Shown here: positions 8,939 through 17,986 of the stretch, one piece after another
Layout: each line of letters opens with the position of its first letter
Numbering within the stretch: position 1 is the first letter of the stretch
The notes under the pieces: model-generated
The model's input: only the letters and a program-made list of their open reading frames with translations
Database searches by the model: none
What the model was told of the DNA's origin: nothing
Origin: Methanosarcina mazei S-6
Lineage (GTDB): Archaea; Halobacteriota; Methanosarcinia; Methanosarcinales; Methanosarcinaceae
DNA: 64,000 nucleotides
Assembly: GCF_000970205.1 (NCBI RefSeq)
Contig: NZ_CP009512.1
Span: 806,001-870,000, forward strand
Reading direction: 5' to 3'
Translations under genes and position numbers: made by a program

Positions 8939-9544
8939 ATAATACTCTACAGCGTCAGGAAGGGCGTCTCCCACTTCAAAATCATACCTCTTTGAGGCTA
9001 AATGCTGCCCGAAACAATCGTTTGAGAAGAGAATCCTGTCCTCTTTCCGAAAAATTTCCATACTGTCAGGCCAGTGAAGCATGGCAGCTTCAAGGAAAAT
9101 GAGGGTCCTGCCTCCAAGGTCAAGCTCATCGCCTGTTTTCACTATCTCAAGATTCCAGTCCTTACTGCCGGAATCTTTGAAGTAGCCGTTAAGAATACAG
9201 ACTCCTCTTCCTGTGATGAGGATTTTTGCGTCGCCTGCTTTTTTAGCTCCAGCAGGGAACTTTATGGTCAGGCTCCATATGGTTTACTACTATATAATCG
9301 AGCTTTGAGGGGTCAATAAACTGGCGTATGCACCTCACATCTCTTCTGCAAAAGGAGCCTTCACAGTATCAATAAGGTAATTTTTCTCCGACAATAAGGC
9401 AGAAGTTACAGGTCGTCCCACCCCTACCCGGGGTGGTAAACCCGTGAAACTCCCTGATGTTTCCCTGCCGTTCCAGTCAATTGATCCTACCCAGTAGATT
9501 CTTCTGGCAAGTTCGGCTGTTCCGCCTGTTATCCCAGTTTCCAT
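8906..9544 (-). pseudogene. Decayed flavodiiron protein (FprA) gene
   Basis: Pieces of a flavodiiron protein (F420H2:O2 oxidoreductase / NO reductase type) occur in different frames. In order: IYWVGSIDWNGRE (from 9544), then a shifted piece REFHGFTTPGRGGTT and FCLIVGEK, then NYLIDTVKAPFAEEM, then after a further shift DYIVVNHMEPDH (diiron ligands HxExDH, near 9275-9300), then SLLELKKAGDAKILITG through MLHWPDSM and FSNDCFGQHLAS to EYYANTLMPF. At least four frame changes are needed, and the C-terminal flavodoxin domain is missing. The gene cannot make a working enzyme. It lies directly after the rubrerythrin-like gene at the end of the oxygen-defence cluster. Confidence 0.85.
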
Positions 9545-9567
9545 ACGCTGATGGCCTTCTATACTTT

Positions 9568-10074
9568 TCAGGTCTGCATGCGGAAACTTGTGACATTTTC
9601 CAGGTAACTGTCAATAATCTCATAATGTTCTCTTTCATACCTTGACAGCATCTGGAAGAAATTTCTCTGATTTTCGTCTTCTGTTTTTTTTGCAAGCTCG
9701 GAATAAAAGTCCTCGCTCTTTCTCTCATGCCTCATGGCTGCCAGCAGTATGCCTGCATCTCCGAGGGTAATCTCTCCCACTTTTGTCCTTGCAGGGTCGA
9801 ACTCAGGGCTGAAAGACTGCCCGCTGGGAACTTCCGTACTGATAGCAGGCAGTTCTTTTTTATCGCGGTATTCTTCGAGATAACCCAGATGCTTTACTTC
9901 TTCGCCTGCAAGGTGCTCGTAAAGCTCCTTAAATTTCGGGTTTTCCATCATGGCAGCCTGCTGCATGTAGAAGTCTTTTGCTTCCTTTTCTCTCTCAATT
10001 GCAAGAGCCAGAGCTTCTTCAATCCCTTTAAGATTCCTTACTTCATCTACAGTGTTCTGGTATGCGCTTTCCAT
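9568..10074 (-). CDS. Rubrerythrin-like ferritin-fold protein
   Basis: A 168-aa four-helix diiron protein. The metal ligands of a ferritin-like domain appear as the first helix ALAIEREKEAKDFY, then EEVKHLGYLEEY, then AMRHERKSEDFYSEL and SRYEREHYEIIDSYL, the E...ExxH pattern twice. There is no C-terminal rubredoxin domain. Family members reduce peroxide or store iron. Start ATG at 10074 follows GGGGGAAAAAT. It is the last intact gene of the minus-strand redox group. Confidence 0.85.
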   Translation of the reverse strand: MESAYQNTVDEVRNLKGIEEALALAIEREKEAKDFYMQQAAMMENPKFKELYEHLAGEEVKHLGYLEEYRDKKELPAISTEVPSGQSFSPEFDPARTKVGEITLGDAGILLAAMRHERKSEDFYSELAKKTEDENQRNFFQMLSRYEREHYEIIDSYLENVTSFRMQT

Positions 10075-10122
10075 ATTTTTCCCCCATTTTATTTTTCAGG
10101 TTTCCCCTTATTTTAAGAGTTT

Positions 10123-10758
10123 TCAACTCTCAGCTACCTTCTTTGCTTTCTTTCTCTTCTGTTCCCGAACTTTTACAGTTATATCTTCAGTAGGCCTTTC
10201 AATCCCGAATATGTCATATATTTCATAGGGGCTGGTAAGTATGTTTATGTTTTCCATCTGCGCAAGCTTTTCCGAGTTTGTAACATCTACTTCACGCATT
10301 GTAAGCTCAAACGCCCTGCCACTGGGTGCGGCAGTTTTTACAGTTCCCCTCTTCTGGTCCACAGGAAGGATGAATATGGGCGTCTTTCCTTTTGCTGTCT
10401 GAGACACCGCGTTCGTAACAAGGGTATCTGCAATTCCGTACACTATTTTTGCTACTGTATTGGCGGTTGCCGGGGCTATCAGCAGGAAATCATAATATCC
10501 CATCTGCAGCGGGCCTGCAATGAATGGAGAGTTCGGGCCTGCATCCACTTTAAAATTAGGGAAATCATTTTGAATTTTATCCCATAGATGATACCACTTC
10601 ATTACGGTTTCCCCTTCTTTGGACAGGAAAACCATTGTCTCAACGCCTGTTCTGTTCTTTATGTCTACCAGAATGCTGTAAGTTTCAATCATCTGGTCTC
10701 CGGAACCTGTAATTCCCCATGCTATGCGTTTAACCTGTTTGTCTAACGATTCTACCAA
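10123..10758 (-). CDS. afpA: Archaeoflavoprotein AfpA-like FMN protein
   Basis: A 211-aa flavoprotein of the HFCD/Pfam flavoprotein fold (IAWGITGSGDQMIET at the N terminus; GYYDFLLIAPATANTVAKI in the middle, the FMN-binding signature). The archaeoflavoprotein of Archaeoglobus takes electrons from ferredoxin and passes them to the iron-sulfur flavoprotein Isf; an Isf gene is the next one upstream here (11549-10863), which fits that pair. A dihydromethanopterin-reductase role is an alternative within this fold. Start is TTG at 10758, with AAGGTG about 6 bases upstream. Confidence 0.8.
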   Translation of the reverse strand: MVESLDKQVKRIAWGITGSGDQMIETYSILVDIKNRTGVETMVFLSKEGETVMKWYHLWDKIQNDFPNFKVDAGPNSPFIAGPLQMGYYDFLLIAPATANTVAKIVYGIADTLVTNAVSQTAKGKTPIFILPVDQKRGTVKTAAPSGRAFELTMREVDVTNSEKLAQMENINILTSPYEIYDIFGIERPTEDITVKVREQKRKKAKKVAES

Positions 10759-10862
10759 GATAACACCTTCCTGGGCTTCAATCCAATCTCTGATGACTTA
10801 TTACCATGATCATGTGATTATTCCCGGACTTCCGAATCTTTAACCCTTTACCCCGCCTGGAG

Positions 10863-11549
10863 TTACTGCTTATGTGCTTCTCCGGATATTTCAGGCGCAG
10901 GAGTTTGAGGCTCTTCCGAGGCATCAGCCCTCTTTACGAGCTGGGCTGTCTGGATAAGCTTCTTAAGGGTTCTTCTAAGGCTCCGCATGCCTTCCGAATC
11001 CTCAGAAACCCCTTCTGCCCCTTTGTCCTTTGACCAGAAGGTGCCTCCCAGGTTTGCCCCGAAAGAGCCTCCTCCAACAGGAATCATTTCATTAATTATG
11101 TAAAAAGTATGAATTGTCTGAATAGCAGGTTCCTGTCCGCCTATGCGGTCTCCTCCGTCCGCAATCCCCATCCCTACTTTATTTAAAAATACTTTAGGGT
11201 CCCTTGCGACCACAGCCCTGCAGCGGTCCATTATCGTTTTAGTCTGGGCACTTATTGTTCCCTGATAAACAGGAGTTCCTATTATCCAGGCATCTGCCCA
11301 GATCATTTTATCGTAAAGTTCAGCCGCTATGTCGTCCTTATGGATGCAGCCTTCTTTCTTTCTAATACAGAAATCACAGTGGATACAGAAATTCAGTTTT
11401 TTTCCTTTTGCGGAGAAATATTCCGTCTCTGCACCATACTTCTCCTTTGCGATTTTCAGGGCTTCCTGAACCAGATAATCAGTTGCCATATTTCTGGGGC
11501 TTCCCGATATTCCCAGGATCCTTATAGGTTTGGCTTCGGTTTCCTGCAT
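10863..11549 (-). CDS. isf: Iron-sulfur flavoprotein (Isf)
   Basis: A 228-aa protein of the NADPH-dependent FMN reductase fold. GISGSPRNMATDYLVQ (about 14-29) binds FMN phosphate, and the compact cysteine motif CIHCDFCIRKKEGC (about 54-67) is the CX2CX2CX5C [4Fe-4S] site typical of Isf. In Methanosarcina Isf accepts electrons from ferredoxin and reduces O2 and H2O2. The C terminus carries a variable Ala/Glu-rich tail. ATG 11549 follows GGAGAAGGG. Its place beside afpA and the other oxygen-defence genes agrees with that role. Confidence 0.9.
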   Translation of the reverse strand: MQETEAKPIRILGISGSPRNMATDYLVQEALKIAKEKYGAETEYFSAKGKKLNFCIHCDFCIRKKEGCIHKDDIAAELYDKMIWADAWIIGTPVYQGTISAQTKTIMDRCRAVVARDPKVFLNKVGMGIADGGDRIGGQEPAIQTIHTFYIINEMIPVGGGSFGANLGGTFWSKDKGAEGVSEDSEGMRSLRRTLKKLIQTAQLVKRADASEEPQTPAPEISGEAHKQ

Positions 11550-11716
11550 GTCCCTTCTCCTGTATCTCTAAATTAAGGGTCTTTTGAATCAGATTCAGGG
11601 TTTATCGAAGTCGGCAACTTCCGGATTCATCCATATGATGTTGTGGCTTCAGGGCAATAATCTTATGCCCTTACGATTTTAACCCTGATTTTTAGTTTTT
11701 CCTTCCGTTTTACTTC

Positions 11717-13102
11717 TTAATCCTTCTGAATAATCCTTCTGAAGACGCTGCCCAGAGAGAGGGCGACGACTGCTCCAAGCATTCCGAATCCAGGAGTTGA
11801 TGATTTTTCTTCTTCTTCAGGGTATGTTGCCATATCAATTACAGGCACATCATAGGCTCCTTCTCCGAAAAGCTCGTCAATATGCACCTGAGAAGCCGAC
11901 CTGTAGTGAAGAATTGCCTTTGTACTGATAGGGTTTGAAGCATTTTCAGGCATTATGAAAGAATGCTTTTCAATTACGGATTCTTTCGGGCCTATCCTGT
12001 TGTCTGAAAAGATGCTTGCTGCCTCCCACACCTTGACTGTTGGCTTTCCATCGGCATCAGCAAAGACTGTGTGGTAGACAGTTGCTTCGGGGTCAATTCC
12101 ACCGTTGCTGTCAAGAGCTCCGGAATGATAAAGTGCCTTCCCTTCTGAATCACTTACCGTAAGCTCAAGCCACATTTCTCTTTCTTCGGTGACTCCGGTT
12201 GGAATTTTATGCCCTGCTCCTACATTCGTAATTTTGACTTCAACTTCCACATTCTCATCAGGTTCAGCCGAATCAGAAGCATTTACTTCAAGTTTTGCGG
12301 CGTTCTGGAGATACTCAATAGCTCTCTTTTCATGCCTGCCTTCACCCATTTCACCGGTTACGAAAGCGTTTGCACCCACAAAGTGATGAGTATAAACATG
12401 TTCCCTCTTAGGGCCTGATGAGGCAGCTTTTCCCGGATTTTTTTCGAATTTAACAATTCCGGGGGTCATGTGGCATGCTTGGCAGTTTACCCCATTTTCA
12501 GCGTAAGGGCTTTCTTCCCATTCCGTATATGTGGCTGCAAGAGTCAAATTATTTACCGGATGGTAGATGTTATGGCACATGCCGCAGTATGCTGAATCGT
12601 CATAAAACTCATGTCCCTCTGTTTCGTGGGATGGAGACTCTGCATCCTCCCTGTTTCCCCATTTTACACTTCCCGGTTCAAGGATATAGGGGGCGTTTCC
12701 GATCCCTTCGCTTTCGGCAACTACATGGCAGAAGTCACACTGTACCCCTTCCTTTGAAACTTCGCTCAGGTGAGACCCATCAAGGGGAGGTATTTCGGAA
12801 GAAACCACTCCTATAGGGGTGTGGCAACGGGAACAAAACTCCGGGGAAAGCCCCTGGGCTTCTGCAGCTACACCATATTCCTGAAGCATTGCATTGTAAA
12901 AAAAGTCGCTGTCTGCAAGCGAATGCATGGAGCCGGCCCATTCTCCGAAACTGCTCCCATGGCAGTTCGAACAGATTCCTGATTTCGAAAACTGATTGGA
13001 TGTGAAATCACCGGGTCCACTCGGCTCTGCGGCTCCGGCAAATATGATCAATCCTGCAAAAAGAATAGTAATGATTAGACTTAGAAGTCCCGGGCTTTTC
13101 AC
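11717..13102 (-). CDS. Pentaheme cytochrome c, exported and C-terminally anchored
   Basis: Five CxxCH heme sites are seen: CSNCH, CSRCH, CDFCH, CGMCH and CQACH, all in the N-terminal 220 residues, in the style of the cytochrome c554 family. A beta-sandwich-like domain follows (about 270-420). The N terminus is a signal peptide (SPGLLSLIITILFAGL). The C terminus reads TPGFGMLGAVVALSLGSVF followed by RR, the layout of a PGF-CTERM archaeosortase signal. GTG at 13102 is preferred because GGGGGAAAGG precedes it; TTG at 13129 (470 aa) is the other option. The gene begins only a few bases after the methanoferrodoxin stop. Methanosarcina multiheme cytochromes of this locus have been linked to extracellular or membrane electron transfer; the partner here is not known. 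Confidence 0.9.
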   Translation of the reverse strand: MKSPGLLSLIITILFAGLIIFAGAAEPSGPGDFTSNQFSKSGICSNCHGSSFGEWAGSMHSLADSDFFYNAMLQEYGVAAEAQGLSPEFCSRCHTPIGVVSSEIPPLDGSHLSEVSKEGVQCDFCHVVAESEGIGNAPYILEPGSVKWGNREDAESPSHETEGHEFYDDSAYCGMCHNIYHPVNNLTLAATYTEWEESPYAENGVNCQACHMTPGIVKFEKNPGKAASSGPKREHVYTHHFVGANAFVTGEMGEGRHEKRAIEYLQNAAKLEVNASDSAEPDENVEVEVKITNVGAGHKIPTGVTEEREMWLELTVSDSEGKALYHSGALDSNGGIDPEATVYHTVFADADGKPTVKVWEAASIFSDNRIGPKESVIEKHSFIMPENASNPISTKAILHYRSASQVHIDELFGEGAYDVPVIDMATYPEEEEKSSTPGFGMLGAVVALSLGSVFRRIIQKD

Positions 13103-13133
13103 TGCCTTTCCCCCAGTTATTTTGTTCAAATTT

Positions 13134-13619
13134 TCAGGCTTTCCAGACGCATTTTTTGCCTTCTTCTCTTTCTTCCCCTGACATTATCTCTATTTTTTTG
13201 TATTCTTCCCATATGCCGTGGACATTGCATTTTTCCACTGCACGAAGGTTTGCTATTACTGATTTCTCTCCGCAGCTGCCGCAGATATTAACTCCACGGA
13301 CCCTGCATGTTTCTATTTCTTTGATAGCAATCAGGGCCTCATCGGCTTCCACTTCGAAAATCACTGTTGCAACTTTTTCTCCGGAAGGATCCAGCTCTTT
13401 TCTCCCTACAAGTTTGTTGTGCAGGTAAAGTTCAACCCATTCTATGAAATGTTTTTCTTCCATTACATGGGGAATACTGCCAACCGTGACGGCAACTTCA
13501 AAAGGCCTTCCTGCAATTACCATTTCAGGAGCTTCAATAACCGGTACGTGTTTTTTCTCTCCTTCTGTAAGGTTTGCCGGATCTGCTGGCTTATTTATTT
13601 TTTCTTCATTTCCTATCAT
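13134..13619 (-). CDS. Methanoferrodoxin-type superoxide reductase
   Basis: A 161-aa superoxide reductase. All five iron ligands are present: His in KHVPVIE, two His in IPHVMEEKHFIEW, and Cys and His in CNVHGIW. Between them is an insert with CRVRGVNICGSCG that, with the following cysteine, can hold an additional [4Fe-4S] cluster. This combination defines methanoferrodoxin, described from Methanosarcina mazei. The protein reduces superoxide to peroxide without making oxygen. ATG at 13619 has AAGGTAGG about 8 bases ahead; ATG 13625 is an alternative. It lies directly upstream of the pentaheme cytochrome and probably shares its transcript. Confidence 0.9.
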   Translation of the reverse strand: MIGNEEKINKPADPANLTEGEKKHVPVIEAPEMVIAGRPFEVAVTVGSIPHVMEEKHFIEWVELYLHNKLVGRKELDPSGEKVATVIFEVEADEALIAIKEIETCRVRGVNICGSCGEKSVIANLRAVEKCNVHGIWEEYKKIEIMSGEEREEGKKCVWKA

Positions 13620-13822
13620 GGTCATAACCTACCTTTTTTTACAATCTTGCTTCTTCAGTATGTTTTTACTTCGAGCTTTTACCCTTGCCGAATTTAGAAT
13701 GTATGTATCCGGAAGTTTTCCACAGGGATTTCTGGATACATACTATTCATTTCTGCATCTAATCTATAATCAAGTACTCAGCCAGGTTAACAGGCCTGTA
13801 TTCCATGCAACTTCCGAATGAT

Positions 13823-14170
13823 TTATTTCAGAAGCTTCAGGGCTTCCCTGCATGCAGCTACAGCCGGAGCTCCTGAGGTGATAAAGATAACTTCCATGGT
13901 CTCCATAATTTCTTCTTTGGTTACTCCATGGTTCAGGGCGCTTTTCATCTGAGCTACGGTACAGGATTCGCACTGTTTGGATGCCACAACTGCAAGAGCC
14001 ATGAGGATCTTTGTCTTTGCGGGTAGGGCCCCATCCGATAGGAGTTTTCCGTCGCAGCGTCTGTATTTTCCGAGAAATTCAGGATCGAGTTCCCCTAGCG
14101 TTTCAAGGATATTGGGCTTGAATCCCATTTTTTTTCCGATACTTTCCATTACTTCTTTATGCTCTGTCAA
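13823..14170 (-). CDS. AhpD/carboxymuconolactone decarboxylase-like protein
   Basis: A 115-aa all-helical protein of the AhpD-like fold. The redox pair is CESC (about residue 72-75). In AhpD peroxidase-reductases the motif runs CxxCxxxH, whereas here the fourth position after the second Cys is Gln (CESCTVAQ), so the proton-relay His is missing and peroxidase-type activity is uncertain. TTG at 14170 is the start: a GGAGGC site sits about 6 bases upstream. It belongs to the same minus-strand redox cluster. Confidence 0.85.
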   Translation of the reverse strand: MTEHKEVMESIGKKMGFKPNILETLGELDPEFLGKYRRCDGKLLSDGALPAKTKILMALAVVASKQCESCTVAQMKSALNHGVTKEEIMETMEVIFITSGAPAVAACREALKLLK

Positions 14171-14368
14171 TTGATAGCCTCCTTTTTTGAATCCTTTTTA
14201 TTTTTTAGTTGTTATATTCCTTGAGATAGCTCTAATTGCTCTGATAAATGCCGTCTGCGTACGGGTCACCATTCCGCAGTTATTTTGACTTTTATCTTTC
14301 CGCAATCTTTCTACTGTTCTACCCCGGATAAAGAAAAAATCCAGTTCTACGCATATTCAATCATAGAA

Positions 14369-14590
14369 TTATACGCAGAAATCTTCTCCAACAGTAGCGT
14401 CGATGCACTCACGGCACATCATTCTGGGAAGATCTTTCTTGAGTTTTAGCTCAGGTAGAGGGTATCCCCCTTTCATTGGAAATTCTACCTGTTTGATATG
14501 TTCCATGCAAAGGCCTTTTCCGCAGACGATGCATACTCCTACTGCTTCACTATCTTTATTATTTTCAAGGCAATCGTAACATTTCAGCAT
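14369..14590 (-). CDS. DUF2180 cysteine-rich protein, copy 1
   Basis: A 73-aa protein beginning MLKCYDCLEN. It has paired cysteines (CYDC, CIVCGKGLC, CRECIDA, CV) that make two small zinc-finger-like knuckles, as in the Methanosarcina DUF2180 family. ATG 14590 is chosen over 14608 because GAGGTGG precedes it and because the paralog next door starts at the same point. The two DUF2180 genes are adjacent, with 11 bases between stop and start, so they form a tandem pair. The function is not known. Confidence 0.8.
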   Translation of the reverse strand: MLKCYDCLENNKDSEAVGVCIVCGKGLCMEHIKQVEFPMKGGYPLPELKLKKDLPRMMCRECIDATVGEDFCV

Positions 14591-14601
14591 ATTTGACCAC
14601 C

Positions 14602-14832
14602 TCAACACACTTCGTTAAACAGACAGTTCTCTTTCAAAGCTATGTGGCAGGGAACACAGACAATTCTTTTTATGTGTTCCTGGTCAGGCTTGAGTTGAAT
14701 AGGATAGTTGCCTTCCCATACAGGGGTTTCTTCATGTATAAGGTGCTCTTTACAAACCCCTCTCCCACATACGATACAAATTCCCACAGCATCCGTATCT
14801 TTGCCCTCAAGGGCACATTCATAGCATTTCAT
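14602..14832 (-). CDS. DUF2180 cysteine-rich protein, copy 2
   Basis: A 76-aa protein, MKCYECALEGKD and onwards, aligned over its length with copy 1 (CYEC, CIVCGRGVC, HLIHEE, VCVPCH). It differs by an added His-rich loop and a C-terminal Cys. The ATG follows GGAGGTCG. Metal binding is inferred from the cysteine pairs. Confidence 0.8.
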   Translation of the reverse strand: MKCYECALEGKDTDAVGICIVCGRGVCKEHLIHEETPVWEGNYPIQLKPDQEHIKRIVCVPCHIALKENCLFNEVC

Positions 14833-14926
14833 TGCTCGTCGACCTCCAGATCAGAAAACATTATTCCAGTACCAGTTATTTCAGGTCTGATTTAATTTTT
14901 ATATGAAAAAGTCTCTGGCTCTTTCA

Positions 14927-15052
14927 TTATTCCTCTATCAGGGTCATTTCCTCCCCACAGCAAACAAGCGTTCCGCCTCCGACTTTTGTTACGGTGACCT
15001 CATTACCGCAGATCTCGCAGAGGTATTTTTCTCCTTTCTTGGATACGCCCAC
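14927..15052 (-). CDS. Desulforedoxin-like 41-aa iron protein
   Basis: A short reading frame from GTG 15052 to TAA 14929-14927. The product, with YLCEICG, then GGTLVCCGEEM, has the CxxCG ... CCGxxM pattern of desulforedoxin and of the N-terminal domain of desulfoferrodoxin, a rubredoxin-like Fe(Cys)4 site. GGAGGTGA at 15067-15060 is 7 bases ahead of the GTG. It heads the minus-strand redox group and may be the electron donor for the methanoferrodoxin encoded 1.3 kb downstream, which lacks that domain (inference). Confidence 0.8.
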   Translation of the reverse strand: MGVSKKGEKYLCEICGNEVTVTKVGGGTLVCCGEEMTLIEE

Positions 15053-15608
15053 AGCTACTTCACCTCCTTCTGGTTCCAATTTTTTAAAATTCTTACACGG
15101 GCTTTCCCCTTGCCCTGTAATCTTCGGAGAAGGCTCCGAATTTCACAACATCCATACTCATTAACCATTCTTTGTATATAATTCTAAGGATTTTTAAAAA
15201 AGTAACATAGGTCTCCCCATTCCCTTCCAACATTTCTTATTTTTTTCACATGTTTATATCAGGGCTTTCAGGGTTTTCTTTTTCTATTTCCACCGTCTGT
15301 ATCCCTGATTTTTCTTAATTAACGGCTGCGAAATTTTCTGTCTATTTCGACGCGCCACATCTTTACAATATAAATCTTTTCCTTTTTCTGGCGGAAAACT
15401 TCCTTTAAAATATCCTAATTATCTTTTTTTCATGTCTCTTTTTTTCCCCATTTAAAACACGGCATGAAAAATATCCGCTTCTAGATAAGGTTTATATGGT
15501 TTGGTTATTTCTTTTGAATGAGCCCTGCGTTGTGCAGGTTTTCAGTGTAATGACTGTATGAGGATTTGTTTTATCAGTCCTTTTATATACATTTCCTTTA
15601 ATACAGTT

Positions 15609-15620
15609 AATTATATATAG
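15609..15620 (+). promoter_or_regulatory. Likely TATA box of mer
   Basis: Sequence aattatatatag fits an archaeal TATA box. With the normal 25-base spacing, transcription would start near 15645 and give a leader of about 125 bases that includes the palindrome at 15661. Strong expression of mer agrees with a good promoter. The assignment rests on sequence alone. Confidence 0.4.
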
Positions 15621-15660
15621 ATTCTTAAATACTGTTATGTGAATTCTAGTTAGAGGTTGC

Positions 15661-15690
15661 AATTAACATCTATTGTAATAGACGTTAATT
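15661..15690. promoter_or_regulatory. 30-bp palindrome in the mer leader
   Basis: Two arms, aattaacatctatt and aatagacgttaatt, are reverse complements except for one position and are separated by gt. The palindrome lies 80 bases before the mer start codon. It may be a dimeric repressor/activator site or fold into a 14-bp hairpin in the leader RNA. Confidence 0.6.
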
Positions 15691-15763
15691 ATAATTTGAT
15701 CTCTATATTCATCATGGGATAAAAATCCCCCATCTAGTTATTAAATAGTAGATTAAGGAGTAA

Positions 15764-16756
<993 letters not shown>

Positions 16757-16857
16757 TTTTATTACATCCTGCAATAATTTTTTTTAATTTATCTCATTAT
16801 ACTTTTAAAAACATCTTGCCAGTAAGGCAAGCTTATCAAGGCAGTGGAGGTAACTGA

Positions 16858-17898
16858 TTGCCACCAAAGATTGCAGAAGTCATTCAACATGACGTATGCG
16901 CAGCCTGTGGGGCATGCGAGGCTGTATGTCCCATTGGAGCTGTTACAGTAAAGAAGGCGGCAGAAATTCGAGACCCGAACGATCTGAGCCTGTATGAAAA
17001 AGGGGCTGCGTTCCAGGTCTGCGAAGGCTGCCTGACCTGCAGCAGGATCTGTCCCGTAGTGGACGGTTTCATTGAAAACGAGCTTTTAAATGTCCGCAAA
17101 TTCTTTGGCGCAAAGTCTAAAGATAATGCCGGCAGCCAGGACGGAGGCGTAACCAGCGGAATTCTCAAAGCCCTCTTCAATAAAGGTGAAATTGACTGTG
17201 CTGTGGGAATCACCCGGAACGAAAACTGGGAACCCGAAGTTGTTCTGCTCACAAGTGCGGAAGACGTTGAGAGGACAAGAGGAACAAAATATACTTCTGA
17301 TCCCGTAGTAGCAGCTCTCAGGGAAGCTTTTGAGAAGTACGACAGGATTGCAGTTGTAGGGGTGCCCTGCCAGGCTCATGCTGCACGTTTGATCCGGGAA
17401 AACGTAAACGAGAAGATTGTGCTCATTATTGGCCTGCTCTGCATGGAAAGTTTCCATCATGATGTCATGCTCGACAAAATTATCCCTGAGATCATGAAAG
17501 TAAACGTCAGGGATATCGTAAAGATGGAATTCACAAAAGGCAAGTTCTGGGTCTACACAAAGGATGGGGAAGTCCATTCCGTGCCTATCAAGGATATTGC
17601 AAAGTATGCAAGGAATCCCTGCCATCACTGCTGCGACTATACCTCTGTCTTTGCCGATATCTCTGTGGGTTCTGTTGGAGCACCTGACGGGTGGAACTCT
17701 GTTTTCATAAGGACTGAAATCGGGGAAAAATACTTCGATATGGTCCGGGATGAGATGGAGATAATGGAAGACCCCAAGCCAGGCCTCGAACTTGTTGGAA
17801 AGCTTATCGAAATGAAGCGCAAGGGTAATGCGGAACATTTCCAGGAAGTCTGCAAGGAATTCAGCTTTGAGACCGGAATCCGCAGTGAAACAGTCTGA
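16858..17898 (+). CDS. fpoF: F420H2 dehydrogenase subunit FpoF
   Basis: A 346-aa FrhB/FpoF-type electron-input protein that oxidises F420H2 and hands electrons to the membrane Fpo complex. Two [4Fe-4S] motifs are at the N terminus: CAACGACEAVCP (about 14-25) and CEGCLTCSRICP (about 56-67). The FrhB domain contains GVPCQAHAARL and the C-terminal CHHCCDYT. The start is TTG 16858 because GGAGGT lies 6 bases upstream and the next Met is too far inside. In Methanosarcina fpoF is known to be placed beside mer, away from the other fpo genes, as seen here. Confidence 0.95.
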   Translation: MPPKIAEVIQHDVCAACGACEAVCPIGAVTVKKAAEIRDPNDLSLYEKGAAFQVCEGCLTCSRICPVVDGFIENELLNVRKFFGAKSKDNAGSQDGGVTSGILKALFNKGEIDCAVGITRNENWEPEVVLLTSAEDVERTRGTKYTSDPVVAALREAFEKYDRIAVVGVPCQAHAARLIRENVNEKIVLIIGLLCMESFHHDVMLDKIIPEIMKVNVRDIVKMEFTKGKFWVYTKDGEVHSVPIKDIAKYARNPCHHCCDYTSVFADISVGSVGAPDGWNSVFIRTEIGEKYFDMVRDEMEIMEDPKPGLELVGKLIEMKRKGNAEHFQEVCKEFSFETGIRSETV

Positions 17899-17986
17899 AG
17901 TCCGAAACTTAATTTAAATTCAAAACTTAATTTAAATCCGAAACTTAATTCAAAAAAGAAATATGGTACATTCGAGGTTGGATACG

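Noticed and set aside
9410-9440. GC-rich palindrome cccaccc-ctacccgg-ggtgg, first taken for an IS200/IS605 end
   Set aside because: In the correct frame it is ordinary FprA coding sequence (TTPGRGGTT), so it belongs to the decayed gene.
15097-15165. 22-codon frame (ATG near 15160) before the desulforedoxin-like gene
   Set aside because: No ribosome site and no similarity; it may be a leader peptide but nothing supports this.
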